Part shown: positions 8,601-16,333 of the stretch, piece after piece
How the letters are laid out: each line of letters opens with the position of its first letter
How positions within the stretch are numbered: position 1 is the first letter of the stretch
NCBI RefSeq assembly: GCF_002161355.1
Contig: NZ_NFHL01000002.1
Location: 310,001-374,000 of the forward strand
DNA: 64,000 nt
Source: Lachnoclostridium sp. An76
GTDB taxonomy: Bacteria > Bacillota > Clostridia > Lachnospirales > Lachnospiraceae
Direction: 5' to 3'
The notes under the pieces: generated by a model
Told to the model about the DNA's origin: nothing
What the model saw: only the letters and a program-made list of their open reading frames with translations
Databases searched by the model: none
Translations under genes and position numbers: made by a program

Positions 8601-11600
8601 TATCTCGCCCTGCGCCGTTTTCACCGAAGCATACAGCTCATGCTCCGACCAGTCCCCGCTTCCCAGCAGTGTCACAGGTACGGTAAGTTCCGCACCACGG
8701 TTCTCTTGCGCGCTCACCGAGGCAACACAGACTCCGTTGTCATAGATCTCCACCGGAAGACCGGTAAGCCGCTGCGTGTCTACGGACACCTCGATCTCTC
8801 TGTCATTTGCCTGCGCAGGAGCGTACAGATACACACCAAGCTCCTCTTCCGCCGAGATATGGAGGGTCCCCAGAGAGTAGCGGTATTCTTTCCCTTCGGC
8901 TGTAAATATCAGCGTTGCTTCTGAGTAGCAGTCTTCTGTCAGATCTTCCCGGTCCAGCGTAAAATAGCGCCTCTCTTCTGATCTGAATTGCAACTCGCTC
9001 TGCCAGCGGCCCGGAGACACATTCCCCATGCCGTTGAGCGTAACCCCCTCCGGCAGGGTAACCTCTAACACCGGCTTCTCCACCTGGTCATAGAATTTCT
9101 CCGAAAATTCATAAGACACCTTGAGGGATACCGTCCTCTCCGAGGACCAAAAGCTGGCATCATAAAAACCATAATAACAGCTTTCCGGCACCACATAAGG
9201 GTTTTCTTCCGCCTGTCTTACCTTAAATATCTTCGGACTCTCACATACCGTGATCACCCCGTCCCGGATCTGAAGCTGTTCCGCCTTGTTTATATCCCAG
9301 TCTGTCAGTCTCTGTTCCAGTTCGCCGATATTTGCCGCCGGAGCCAGACCTTGTCCACTCTCTGCCGCCACAAGCCGATAATCGCCGCTTTTTAATCCGG
9401 CAAATGTCCCCCGGCCTCCTGCGGCCGTCGTCTTTGCCCTGAGGGAGCCATCCTTCCCATAGAGGAAGAGTTCAGCCTCTTCGTCACCGCTCTCCAGACT
9501 GACCTCAACGCCGCCCCGCTCCGCCAGAAGCGCTTCCGCCACATTTTCTCTGCCTTTTTCCAGCGTTACCGTCGTCTTTACAGGTTCGCACTCCCCTGAG
9601 GGATCCGCGACTTCGATCCGCAGGGTATCCCCCTCCTTCACATCACCCTCAGGATCAATATAAACCGCCGGATATTCCACCGCGTATCCGTCCAGATATT
9701 CCCCGGTCCTCTCATTGTAGATTTGGATAGATACCTCGCTTCCTCCCACGGGATAAGTGATTTCACTGCCTCTTTTAGCCGCATCCCGCCTTGTAATGTC
9801 CAGGGTAACCACATACTCATCTGCCTGCTGCAGTTCTACATCCCATACGGTATCTTCCTGAATCTCTTTTTCTCCACGGTACAGCGCATCTCCCGACCTC
9901 ACATACAGCTCCGCCATACCGCCCGGGCCAGAGAGTTCATAATATCCCTGCCCGTCTGTAACCGCAGTTGCCGTTTCGGAGCCGTCCACTGCTGAAACTG
10001 TGACCGGCACATTTGGAACCGGCCTGCCTTCATGGCTCACGGTACCGGATATTTTTATCTTCCCGCTGAGAGGCAGTGAATATGAAACTGTCTGCTCCTG
10101 CTCTTCCCCGACGGTCAGTTCCTGCATCCCGGGGCTTATATACCCGTCCGCTTCCAGACCAGGCGACAGCTTGATCTGATACAACAGCCTTTTCCCCGGC
10201 AGCACCCCTTCGATCGTATTCCCGGTTGACAAGTACTCCTCAGTCTCCCTGTCATACCAATGGATCTGAACCTCAGAAGTTTCTTCCCCGGAGTACAGAA
10301 GCGCTTTTACCGTAACATTGCAGAGTTTCGGCAGCCCTTCCGCAGTCACAGCCATCTCCTTTCCGGCTTCTACCTGAACCGCGTCCCACTGTCCGAGGAT
10401 TTCCCCGTCTCTCGACATCTTCACAGAGTAAGTTCCCGGCTTTACAAATCTGAATACGACCGCCGCATCCCCCAGGAAATATTTCTGTCCGGCCACCTTG
10501 CCATCAGCTGTTATAATTTCTGCCAGGCACCCCATATAAGCTCCCGGTTCCATTCCATCCGGAATAACAAGGCTCACGCTGCCCGGCGCCTCGGTTCCGG
10601 GATCTGGATCCACACCCTTATTTGCGTCCACACCTATGAGTACCGGGTACCCGTTGTTCTCTCCATCGCGGAACTCCCATCCGTTCACATATTCCAGTCC
10701 GGGCATACCGCCCTCTGACTTCATCTGCTCCGCAGACAGCCCTTCGCACTGAGAATTCCCCGCACTGACTTTTTCCTTGTCATAATAGCAGTTTGTAAAG
10801 GTAGACTGATGATACTCTTCTTCGCCGTAAAACGCAAAAGTTGTCTCTTCTTCGCCCGCCACCGACGACGCCGTATAACAGTTTGTCAGAGATGCATTAC
10901 TGGCTTTCCCAACGAAACCAGCCGTACTATTAGCAGCGCCCGCAAAAGAAAGTTCACCTATATTTTCTCTGACAACAGAACTGTTGGCAAAACAATTCTC
11001 TGCAGAACCATTGAGCAGACCACCTATGAGGCCACCAACATTCCCGCCTGCACCCGATACATACAGACTGCCCGCCATATAGCTTCTGCAGATCGCCTCA
11101 ATCCCATTGCTATATCCCACAAGACCGCCTGCATAAACCTGTCCGGAATTCACTTTCAGGGAAATGCTGCCCTCATATGCGCAGCCCTCTATTGTAAAAT
11201 CTCTGTTATCCTTTTCCCCTGTCCCGATCAGACCGCCCGTGTACCACGCCAGCGCATCTGAATGTTGCATGAATACATTTACATTCCCCGTCGCATAACT
11301 GTAAAGAATTGTAGTATCCTCAGTCTCGCCGATCAGACCCCCAAAATTCCCTCCATGTATCTCGTTTGCAGCAGCCCCCACCATGCTGTACTCCAGGGTA
11401 TAGATATCTTCCGGCTCCGCCCCGTCCTCCCCATAAGCGGTTACCACAGTCTGAGCCATCTTCTTCCCGTCTATCAGAAAACCAATCTGATAAACCCCTG
11501 GTATCTTTGCAGTGAACCTGAACTCCCTTGTCCATCCTGATATCGCTGCCATAGATGCTCCGGCCACGTCAACGGCGCTGCCTGTATCGTCTCCTTCAAG

Positions 11601-12341
11601 CGGCAATGGGCTGGGATAATTTTCCGGGTCTGATGACGTATATTCTGTGGCGATCGTCACTGCCCCCGGATTCATATCAGAAATGTTCTCTATAATATAG
11701 TTATCCTCCTCAACCGTCATTCCCTCGATCAGCATATCCCCCTCTGCCGCGTCAGCAGTGCAGCTCGAGCTGCAGTCTTCCACAACCGCATCAGATGCAG
11801 AACCGACCAGACCGCCCAATGCAGCATAATAAGTTCCCTCAGACGGGACTACAGCTCCGCCCTCCGAATGACAGTTTGTGATACGGCTCGGAGTCTCCTC
11901 ATCCGGGCTGTAGCATGAACCAGCGACCGCCCCGGCATATGCTCCCGCCACTTCCGCGCCGTCTGCGATCTGCACGGTCAGGTTGCTGATCTCAACGCCG
12001 GCGCAATATCCGAAAAGCCCTGCATACGTATATCCCTTGCTCCGCGGTACATTCAGACCGCTGACCGTATGTCCCTGCCCGTCAAATACACCCGAAAAAT
12101 CTACAGGCTCCCACTCACCGCTCAGCGCGATATCATTTTCCAGCGTGTAGACAGCGTCCGGCTCCTGCCCGATCCACTCCAGCTCCTCCTGGCTGGTGAT
12201 CTTATAAGGCGACTCCTGCGTCCCTTCTCCCGACGGCTTTGCCTCTGTCTCCGCGTAGAGCGGTACAGACGGGATCACTCCGGCTATGACCGCTGCAGCC
12301 AGAAGATATGCCAGCATTCTTTTCCTTGTCCGACTCTTCAT
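5679..12341 (-). CDS. Very large secreted surface protein with GLUG-type repeats, Ig/regulatory-like domains and a membrane tail
   Basis: The protein has 2220 residues from the ATG at 12341 (MKSRTRKRMLAYLLAAAVIAG, a clear signal peptide). A GAGAGGGG stretch and GGAGG lie just upstream. The N-terminal 600 residues resemble GLUG beta-helix repeats (GLFGYCAG, GGLIGETED, GGLIGTGEK, GGLVGYSNG, GGLIGGLLNG). Several carboxypeptidase-regulatory/Ig-like beta domains follow, then a helical region (near SLCTKLAQGAVDLGGW). Near the C-terminus is a chitobiase/hexosaminidase-C-like module (PGAAIYYTLDGTCP), then Asp/Glu/Pro repeats (GEEPEDPDDP) and a membrane span ending RRNSRRNF. The tail looks like a sorting signal but holds only SGDAEG, not LPXTG. 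It is probably an adhesin or scaffold at the cell surface; no enzyme motif was seen. Confidence 0.85.
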   Translation of the reverse strand: MKSRTRKRMLAYLLAAAVIAGVIPSVPLYAETEAKPSGEGTQESPYKITSQEELEWIGQEPDAVYTLENDIALSGEWEPVDFSGVFDGQGHTVSGLNVPRSKGYTYAGLFGYCAGVEISNLTVQIADGAEVAGAYAGAVAGSCYSPDEETPSRITNCHSEGGAVVPSEGTYYAALGGLVGSASDAVVEDCSSSCTADAAEGDMLIEGMTVEEDNYIIENISDMNPGAVTIATEYTSSDPENYPSPLPLEGDDTGSAVDVAGASMAAISGWTREFRFTAKIPGVYQIGFLIDGKKMAQTVVTAYGEDGAEPEDIYTLEYSMVGAAANEIHGGNFGGLIGETEDTTILYSYATGNVNVFMQHSDALAWYTGGLIGTGEKDNRDFTIEGCAYEGSISLKVNSGQVYAGGLVGYSNGIEAICRSYMAGSLYVSGAGGNVGGLIGGLLNGSAENCFANSSVVRENIGELSFAGAANSTAGFVGKASNASLTNCYTASSVAGEEETTFAFYGEEEYHQSTFTNCYYDKEKVSAGNSQCEGLSAEQMKSEGGMPGLEYVNGWEFRDGENNGYPVLIGVDANKGVDPDPGTEAPGSVSLVIPDGMEPGAYMGCLAEIITADGKVAGQKYFLGDAAVVFRFVKPGTYSVKMSRDGEILGQWDAVQVEAGKEMAVTAEGLPKLCNVTVKALLYSGEETSEVQIHWYDRETEEYLSTGNTIEGVLPGKRLLYQIKLSPGLEADGYISPGMQELTVGEEQEQTVSYSLPLSGKIKISGTVSHEGRPVPNVPVTVSAVDGSETATAVTDGQGYYELSGPGGMAELYVRSGDALYRGEKEIQEDTVWDVELQQADEYVVTLDITRRDAAKRGSEITYPVGGSEVSIQIYNERTGEYLDGYAVEYPAVYIDPEGDVKEGDTLRIEVADPSGECEPVKTTVTLEKGRENVAEALLAERGGVEVSLESGDEEAELFLYGKDGSLRAKTTAAGGRGTFAGLKSGDYRLVAAESGQGLAPAANIGELEQRLTDWDINKAEQLQIRDGVITVCESPKIFKVRQAEENPYVVPESCYYGFYDASFWSSERTVSLKVSYEFSEKFYDQVEKPVLEVTLPEGVTLNGMGNVSPGRWQSELQFRSEERRYFTLDREDLTEDCYSEATLIFTAEGKEYRYSLGTLHISAEEELGVYLYAPAQANDREIEVSVDTQRLTGLPVEIYDNGVCVASVSAQENRGAELTVPVTLLGSGDWSEHELYASVKTAQGEIIESRRRTVIYKSGGVVLDSIEMIGPDNARATLGDSGTNLLTLLELPAEVTYLARFSDPAEDAVKNVEFIIEDMSGEIHILNGEYFADRQAWGATMEVSNANLPAEVGVSFADASEDAQLTWEEAEASVNQWISTQFPDSLAYSDISMDGAVMDDELTEIWNEATEGVGVEITEQGDGDYSVELPGDMGTVDITTEMLEELDVPALLEEGFQEAQLADMSGQPVDDGFYIRNTEDDTIEIVDSGNKEHYTVKMNYEEGSQWSDEPTPEKIEIGIDTIGKTMEALGETEVEKVEGKLGQYVINQRLKMANAPYGSGQWLKCQQNIKWAWGMLDTLRKISLCTKLAQGAVDLGGWLQRFGELRDDIGIFLDLLYRIPSVEECPQATYEINTIYQDLAQTAQALNNQWTFLGADIGLGFSKSIGALPFMLAINAADMVLQEGTRARMAEIDYDLHQLEILCGNAPDPNRRLTVVKTPRAKVRILLDPSGYVYEGVPSNRVEGVTATIFYKENKEDETAVFWDAWNYNQQNPQITNREGRYAWDVPAGWWQVRYEKKGYITAYSEWMEVPPPRTEVNVPIVSMAPPEVKSAQFYKDSIELYFTQYMDLTFLEKGESISWKVTQGGSEVPGTWKAVKPEAGADPSVSYAAAFCFVPESGQLSGEYELTVDSAENYAGTLMEGPQTLKGTATDKPEKMTVHVQESLKYGETAEVTVQLEPGGANREIRIVNHTPGIVTVSEENVTTDANGTAAFQVTAGLPGTAELEISLEDSELTENVSFTVESPAPKVAAVEASPAGGKVEAGAEVSLHTRTPGAAIYYTLDGTCPCVEDSPSRLLYTGPIKLTEPGDVTLIAYAVKEGYRDGETSRYIYTVSGETGTDEPDSPDDPGEEPEDPDDPGEEPEDSNDPGQDPDEPDNPGEDGTGRDNQGTGGETQDEGGADEAVQSGDAEGSAMLWGAALLGAGAVAYRVLRRNSRRNF

Positions 12342-12401
12342 ACCCCTCTCATTCCTCCGTTCTCTCAACAGTATCTTTTCGTCGCAGATATCATTGCCAG
12401 C

Positions 12402-12430
12402 ATACCATATGCGAATTTTATTTTTTTCAA
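12402..12430 (-). promoter_or_regulatory. Candidate promoter of the 2220-residue surface-protein gene
   Basis: TTGAAA (12430-12425), a 17-base spacer and TGGTAT (12407-12402) lie about 60 bases upstream of the ATG. The -10 is a poor match, so confidence is low. Confidence 0.4.
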
Positions 12431-12444
12431 CTTCTTTCCGGCAC

Positions 12445-12491
12445 AACAAAAACAGGGAACAGAAACAGCTGCAGCCGTCTCTATTCCCTGT
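12445..12491 (-). terminator. Terminator after rplA
   Basis: ACAGGGAA (from 12491) pairs with TTCCCTGT (to 12452), with an inner GCTGCAGC helix and TTTTTG behind it. It ends the rpmG-secE-nusG-rplKA unit instead of allowing read-through into rplJ. Confidence 0.8.
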
Positions 12492-12519
12492 CTATCTAAG
12501 TTCTATCTTTATTTGTCGA

Positions 12520-13212
12520 TTACGCGAGCTTCATCGGGTTGACCTTCACGCCCGGGCCCATTGTAGATGTAAGAGTCACGCTCTTAAGGTACTGGCCCTT
12601 TACTGCTGCCGGTCTTGCCTTGTTGATCGCATCGATCAGCGTCTGGAAGTTGTCCGCTAACTGCTCCTCGGTAAAGGATGCCTTACCGATCGGCACGTGG
12701 ATAATGTTTGTCTTGTCGAGTCTGTACTCGATCTTACCAGCTTTGATGTCGTTGATCGCCTTTGTCACGTCCATTGTAACTGTTCCCGCCTTCGGGTTCG
12801 GCATAAGGCCTTTCGGTCCGAGAACACGTCCGAGACGTCCGACAACCCCCATCATATCCGGTGTAGCAACAACTACGTCAAAGTCAAGCCATCCCTCGTT
12901 CTGGATCTTCGGGATCAGCTCATCTCCGCCTACGAAATCAGCGCCTGCTGCTTTTGCTTCCTCAGCCTTTGCGTCTTTTGCAAATACAAGGATGCGTACT
13001 TTCTTACCAGTTCCGTGCGGAAGGACAACCGCTCCACGGATCTGCTGGTCAGCATGGCGTCCGTCACATCCTGTTCTGATGTGTGCCTCGATGGTCTCGT
13101 CAAACTTTGCTGTTGCTGCTTTCTTTACTAATGCAACTGCTTCATTCTTATCGTAGAGATTTCCTCTCTCGATCAGTTTTGCAGCTTCGATATATTTCTT
13201 TCCTCGTTTCAT
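12520..13212 (-). CDS. rplA: 50S ribosomal protein L1
   Basis: The protein is 230 residues, the normal length. It starts [17 protein letters not shown] with AAGGAGG about 9 bases upstream. Conserved stretches include [13 protein letters not shown], the [12 protein letters not shown] signature, [16 protein letters not shown] and the end [13 protein letters not shown]1 binds the 23S stalk base and in many bacteria represses its own rplKA message. A terminator follows it, so rplJ downstream is on a separate transcript, with about 9.3 kb of surface genes between them. The 233-base gap to rplK is unusually long. Confidence 0.98.
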   Translation of the reverse strand: MKRGKKYIEAAKLIERGNLYDKNEAVALVKKAATAKFDETIEAHIRTGCDGRHADQQIRGAVVLPHGTGKKVRILVFAKDAKAEEAKAAGADFVGGDELIPKIQNEGWLDFDVVVATPDMMGVVGRLGRVLGPKGLMPNPKAGTVTMDVTKAINDIKAGKIEYRLDKTNIIHVPIGKASFTEEQLADNFQTLIDAINKARPAAVKGQYLKSVTLTSTMGPGVKVNPMKLA

Positions 13213-13220
13213 TTATAATA

Positions 13221-13258
13221 ACCTCCTTGTGGTATTCGCGGGATATTGCCCCTCCCAC
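13221..13258 (-). repeat. Intercistronic repeat, copy in front of rplA (contains its SD site)
   Basis: This 38-base copy matches 13879..13916 in front of rplK at 34 positions. The only difference is the tetranucleotide ATAT in place of GCGC. Each copy ends in the AAGGAGGT ribosome site of the gene behind it. The middle can fold as a small GGG..CCC hairpin. Confidence 0.8.
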
Positions 13259-13445
13259 CTGACTTAACTATAAGGTAGTTCCGTTCGCTAAGCTCGCGCT
13301 TCGCCTCCGGCTCGCCCTCGCTAATCTCACGGAACGGAATTCGCACTAGGCTCCAATGAGGATACTCCTCACGCTGTTCGGAATATCTGCCTTCACACTA
13401 AGCTCGAAAACACCTCGCTAAGTGTTCAGTGCATCGCCAAGTGCT
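13259..13445 (-). promoter_or_regulatory. Long structured spacer between rplK and rplA
   Basis: On the message strand this spacer has AACAC(TTAGCGAG)GTGTT and GAGGAGTATCCTC. It also has a larger TTCCGTT...AACGGAA enclosing GC-rich arms, and the word TTAGCGA three times. It may be an L1-binding or translation-control site, or an inserted palindromic repeat unit. No reading frame with a ribosome site was found. Confidence 0.4.
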
Positions 13446-13871
13446 CTATTCCTCTACAACGACTCCCATGGAACGGCATGTTCCGGCTACCATGCTCATA
13501 GCAGCCTCTACGGATGCTGCGTTCAGGTCCGGCATCTTCAGCTCAGCAATCTCCTGGAGCTGTGCCTTTGTGATCGTTGCGACTTTGTTCTTGTTCGGCA
13601 CGCCGGAACCGGACTGGATCTTGCATGCTTTCTTGATCAGGACTGCTGCCGGCGGTGTCTTTGTGATGAAGCTGAAGCTTCTGTCATTGTACACTGTGAT
13701 AACAACCGGGATGATCAGGTCGCCCTGGTCTGCTGTCCTTGCATTGAACTGCTTTGTAAATTCAACGATATTTACGCCGTGCTGTCCAAGAGCAGGACCA
13801 ACCGGCGGTGCCGGAGTTGCCTTGCCGGCAGGAATCTGTAATTTGATATAACCTTCTACTTTTTTTGCCAT
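13446..13871 (-). CDS. rplK: 50S ribosomal protein L11
   Basis: The protein has 141 residues from [28 protein letters not shown] ends about 8 bases upstream of 13871; an open frame reaches back to 13916 but lacks a site. It has the N-terminal [14 protein letters not shown] segment and the rRNA-binding C-terminal domain with PAAVLIKKA and the end [14 protein letters not shown]11 sits at the GTPase-associated centre and is needed for RelA-type stringent signalling. It follows nusG closely, as in the standard secE-nusG-rplKA order. Confidence 0.98.
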   Translation of the reverse strand: MAKKVEGYIKLQIPAGKATPAPPVGPALGQHGVNIVEFTKQFNARTADQGDLIIPVVITVYNDRSFSFITKTPPAAVLIKKACKIQSGSGVPNKNKVATITKAQLQEIAELKMPDLNAASVEAAMSMVAGTCRSMGVVVEE

Positions 13872-13878
13872 TTCAATT

Positions 13879-13916
13879 ACCTCCTTGTGGTATTCGCGGG
13901 GCGCTGCCCCTCCCAC
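13879..13916 (-). repeat. Intercistronic repeat, copy in front of rplK (contains its SD site)
   Basis: Second copy of the 38-base unit also found at 13221..13258. Here the variable tetranucleotide is GCGC, giving a GGGGC-AGC-GCCCC hairpin directly upstream of the ribosome site. Confidence 0.8.
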
Positions 13917-13922
13917 TCATCT

Positions 13923-14441
13923 TTAATCCATTTTTTTCACTTCTGAAAAACTAAGTTCAACCGGAGTTTCGCGGCCAAACAGCTCAACATTGATCGACAG
14001 GCTCTTCTTCTGTTCGTTCATGCTCTGCACGACACCCACAGTTCCTTCCCACGCGCCGCTCAATACAACGACCGTGTCGCCCACGCCGAAATTGACGACC
14101 ACATTCTCCCGCCTGATGCCCAGGTTTGCCATCTCGCTTTCCTCGAGCGGCACCGGCTTGGATCCCGGTCCCACGAACCCGGTAACGCCGCGTGTATTTC
14201 TCACGACATACCATGTATCGTCATTCATGATCATATGGATCATGACATATCCCGGGAACATTTTCCTCTGGACAGCCTTCTGGACGCCGTTTCGAAGCTC
14301 CGTGACTTCCTCCATGGGAACGCGGACCTCGAGGATCTGGTCTTCCAGGTGACGGTTTTCGATCGTCTTGTCAATGTTCGCCTTTACTTTGTTTTCATAC
14401 CCTGAATAAGTATGAACTACATACCATTTTGCCTCTGACAT
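13923..14441 (-). CDS. nusG: Transcription termination/antitermination factor NusG
   Basis: The protein has 172 residues. The N-terminal NGN domain starts MSEAKWYVVHTYSGYENKV and carries the MFPGYVMIHM and NTRGVTGFVGP motifs. The C-terminal KOW domain holds GDTVVVLSGAWEGTVGVV. NusG binds the RNA polymerase clamp and links it to Rho, NusE or the ribosome. AAGGTGA precedes the start. It lies 25 bases after secE and 51 bases before rplK, the usual operon setting. Confidence 0.98.
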   Translation of the reverse strand: MSEAKWYVVHTYSGYENKVKANIDKTIENRHLEDQILEVRVPMEEVTELRNGVQKAVQRKMFPGYVMIHMIMNDDTWYVVRNTRGVTGFVGPGSKPVPLEESEMANLGIRRENVVVNFGVGDTVVVLSGAWEGTVGVVQSMNEQKKSLSINVELFGRETPVELSFSEVKKMD

Positions 14442-14466
14442 AAAATCACCTTTCCGCTGCGGTCAA

Positions 14467-14664
14467 CTATTTCACCAAAAAGTCGATCCCGTATCTGAGG
14501 ATCGCATCGATCACTGCGATCACCGCTCCGAGCACTACGGATACAGCGACAACCGCCGTAGTCTGTTTTGCCAGTGTTTTTTTGTCTGGCCAAATGATCT
14601 TCTTAAACTCTGCCTGAAGCCCTTTGAACCAGCTCTTCTTCTGAGTCTTTTCTTTTTCACTCAT
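14467..14664 (-). CDS. secE: Preprotein translocase subunit SecE
   Basis: The protein has 65 residues in the short Gram-positive form. It has an amphipathic stretch (WFKGLQAEFKKIIWPDKKTL) followed by one membrane span (VVAVSVVLGAVIAVIDAIL). The IWPDKKT word is typical. SecE clamps SecY in the membrane. The start follows AGGAGGAAGC, and the gene comes directly behind rpmG. Confidence 0.96.
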   Translation of the reverse strand: MSEKEKTQKKSWFKGLQAEFKKIIWPDKKTLAKQTTAVVAVSVVLGAVIAVIDAILRYGIDFLVK

Positions 14665-14684
14665 ATGCTGCTTCCTCCTGACGA

Positions 14685-14834
14685 TTACTTCGTCTCTTTA
14701 TGCAGAGTGTGTGTCCTGCAGAATCTGCAGTACTTCTTGGTCTCCATGCGGTCCGGATGAGCTTTCTTATCCTTTGTCATGTTGTAGTTACGGTTTTTGC
14801 ATTCCGTACACTCCAGTGTAATTCTCGTGCGCAC
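14685..14834 (-). CDS. rpmG: 50S ribosomal protein L33 (zinc-ribbon type)
   Basis: The 49-residue protein starts at GTG 14834 behind [29 protein letters not shown]..., then [16 protein letters not shown] and the end HTLHKETK. Both CxxC pairs (CTEC, CRFC) are present, so this is the zinc-binding form. It is the first gene of the rpmG-secE-nusG-rplKA unit and has a promoter 106 bases upstream. Confidence 0.96.
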   Translation of the reverse strand: MRTRITLECTECKNRNYNMTKDKKAHPDRMETKKYCRFCRTHTLHKETK

Positions 14835-14907
14835 AACTTCCACCTCGCTTTTTATTTATTCACCTGCGTGTTACTGATGGCTGCGAAAACCATCGATTTT
14901 TAGGCAT

Positions 14908-14974
14908 AAAAAAAAGACCTAACTTCCATTCGCCGTAGTATTGTACCACGGCGGATGGAAGTACGTCAAGGTCT
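14908..14974 (-). terminator. Strong terminator after the AI-2E-type transporter gene
   Basis: AGGTCT (14974..) pairs with AGACCT (14920-14915), and inside it CTTCCATCCGCCGT pairs with ACGGCGAATGGAAG; a run of eight T follows on the minus strand. The loop contains the -10 box of the rpmG promoter, so the two signals overlap. Confidence 0.8.
14940..14969 (-). promoter_or_regulatory. Promoter of the rpmG-secE-nusG-rplKA operon
   Basis: TTGACG (14969-14964), an 18-base spacer and TACAAT (14945-14940) lie just behind the stop codon of the upstream gene and inside a terminator-like stem-loop. A short untranslated leader of about 100 bases leads to rpmG. Confidence 0.7.
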
Positions 14975-14975
14975 T

Positions 14976-16208
14976 TTACTTATTTTCTGTCGTTTCCGCA
15001 GACTGTCTGTCCTGTTCTTTTCCGCTTTTTTCTTCTCCGTCCTCTATCCGCTTTCCATCCGAAATATCCCTGCGTTTCTTTCTTAAATGTTTATACACAC
15101 TGGCGCGGAACAATGTATACACTACCGACACGATAGGAATGAATATCAGCATCCCTACGATGCCCATAAGGCTGCCGCCGATCGTCACTGCCGCCAGCAC
15201 CCATATCGACGGGAGCCCTACGGAACTTCCCACGACCTTCGGGTAGATCAGGTTCCCCTCGATCTGCTGCAGGACCAGGAAGGTGATCACAAAGATGACC
15301 ATCTGCATGGGATCCACCATCAGGATCAGGAAGGCTCCCACAAAGCATCCGATGAATGCGCCGAAAATAGGGATCAGCGCCGTAAATGCGATCAGGACGC
15401 TCACCAGCATTGTGTATGGCATGTTGAGGATACTCATTACAACAAAGAACATACAGCCCAGGATCAGAGCTTCCACACACTGGCCTGTAAAAAAGCTGGA
15501 AAACGCCTTTGACGCAAGGCTGCCGACCTCAAACATCCACTCTGCGCGCCTTTCCGGGAAAAAGGCATACACGACTTTTTTCATCTGCACGTACAGCTTT
15601 TCTTTCTGAAGGAGTACATAGCAGGAGAAAACAAAGGCAACCACAAAAGTCGCTATGCCGCTCACGATGGATCCGATAGCTGACATCGTCGAATTCAGTA
15701 CATTCCCCGCACTGTTCTGGAAGAATGACATCACAGTGTCCATCAGCCTTCCCACATCCAGGTTCAGGTTGGAGAGCCACGCCTGGATCTCACGGTTGTC
15801 CGTAAACAGGTCTTCAAGGAACTTCTGCGCCTCAGGGATAAACGTCTGGATCGTCCTTCCCAGAGACAGGATCGTGCGGGTCAGTTCCGGGATGACGACA
15901 AACATGACCAGGACCACGACCCCGATCACGATCGCCAGCGTCAGGACCATGCACACAGGGCGAGCAATCTTCTTTGCGATCTTCTTGTCTTTCAGATGAC
16001 GGTTCCCGAAAATCTTCTCTTCCAGGAAGCTCATCGGGATATTCAGGATGAAAGCGATACCGCCGCCCAGCAGAAAAGGCAGGATGATCCGGAATGCCGC
16101 TCCGGCCCATTCAAACAGAAGCCTGTAATTCCAGAGAGCGATCAGGATAATGACTGTAAAAAGGATCAGCTCCCTTAATTTCCTCATGTTTTCTTTATTC
16201 AGATTCAT
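14976..16208 (-). CDS. AI-2E family membrane transporter (YdiK/PerM type)
   Basis: The protein has 410 residues and about eight membrane spans. There is an N-terminal pair (ELILFTVIILIALWNY, IILPFLLGGGIAFILNIP), then a large soluble stretch, then the conserved C-terminal part (GAFIGCFVGAFLILMVDP, QQIEGNLIYPKVVGSSVGL). The tail is charged. The family exports or transports small molecules; members include a reported AI-2 exporter and Na+/H+ antiporters. The substrate here is not known. GGAGG precedes the ATG. It has its own promoter overlapping the end of the V-ATPase operon. Confidence 0.9.
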   Translation of the reverse strand: MNLNKENMRKLRELILFTVIILIALWNYRLLFEWAGAAFRIILPFLLGGGIAFILNIPMSFLEEKIFGNRHLKDKKIAKKIARPVCMVLTLAIVIGVVVLVMFVVIPELTRTILSLGRTIQTFIPEAQKFLEDLFTDNREIQAWLSNLNLDVGRLMDTVMSFFQNSAGNVLNSTMSAIGSIVSGIATFVVAFVFSCYVLLQKEKLYVQMKKVVYAFFPERRAEWMFEVGSLASKAFSSFFTGQCVEALILGCMFFVVMSILNMPYTMLVSVLIAFTALIPIFGAFIGCFVGAFLILMVDPMQMVIFVITFLVLQQIEGNLIYPKVVGSSVGLPSIWVLAAVTIGGSLMGIVGMLIFIPIVSVVYTLFRASVYKHLRKKRRDISDGKRIEDGEEKSGKEQDRQSAETTENK

Positions 16209-16304
16209 AATACCTCCACACTGCCAGTCGCTTCTTGCTGCTGCATTTCATTCTTTCATTCCGGTGCGCTTTACCGCATCTCCGTTTCATATTTCACGTT
16301 TTTC

Positions 16305-16333
16305 ATTCTAACACGGCTTTCTGCCAGCTTCAA
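16305..16333 (-). promoter_or_regulatory. Promoter of the AI-2E-type transporter gene
   Basis: TTGAAG (16333-16328), a 17-base spacer and TAGAAT (16310-16305). The -35 box overlaps the TGA stop of the preceding gene. Confidence 0.65.
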
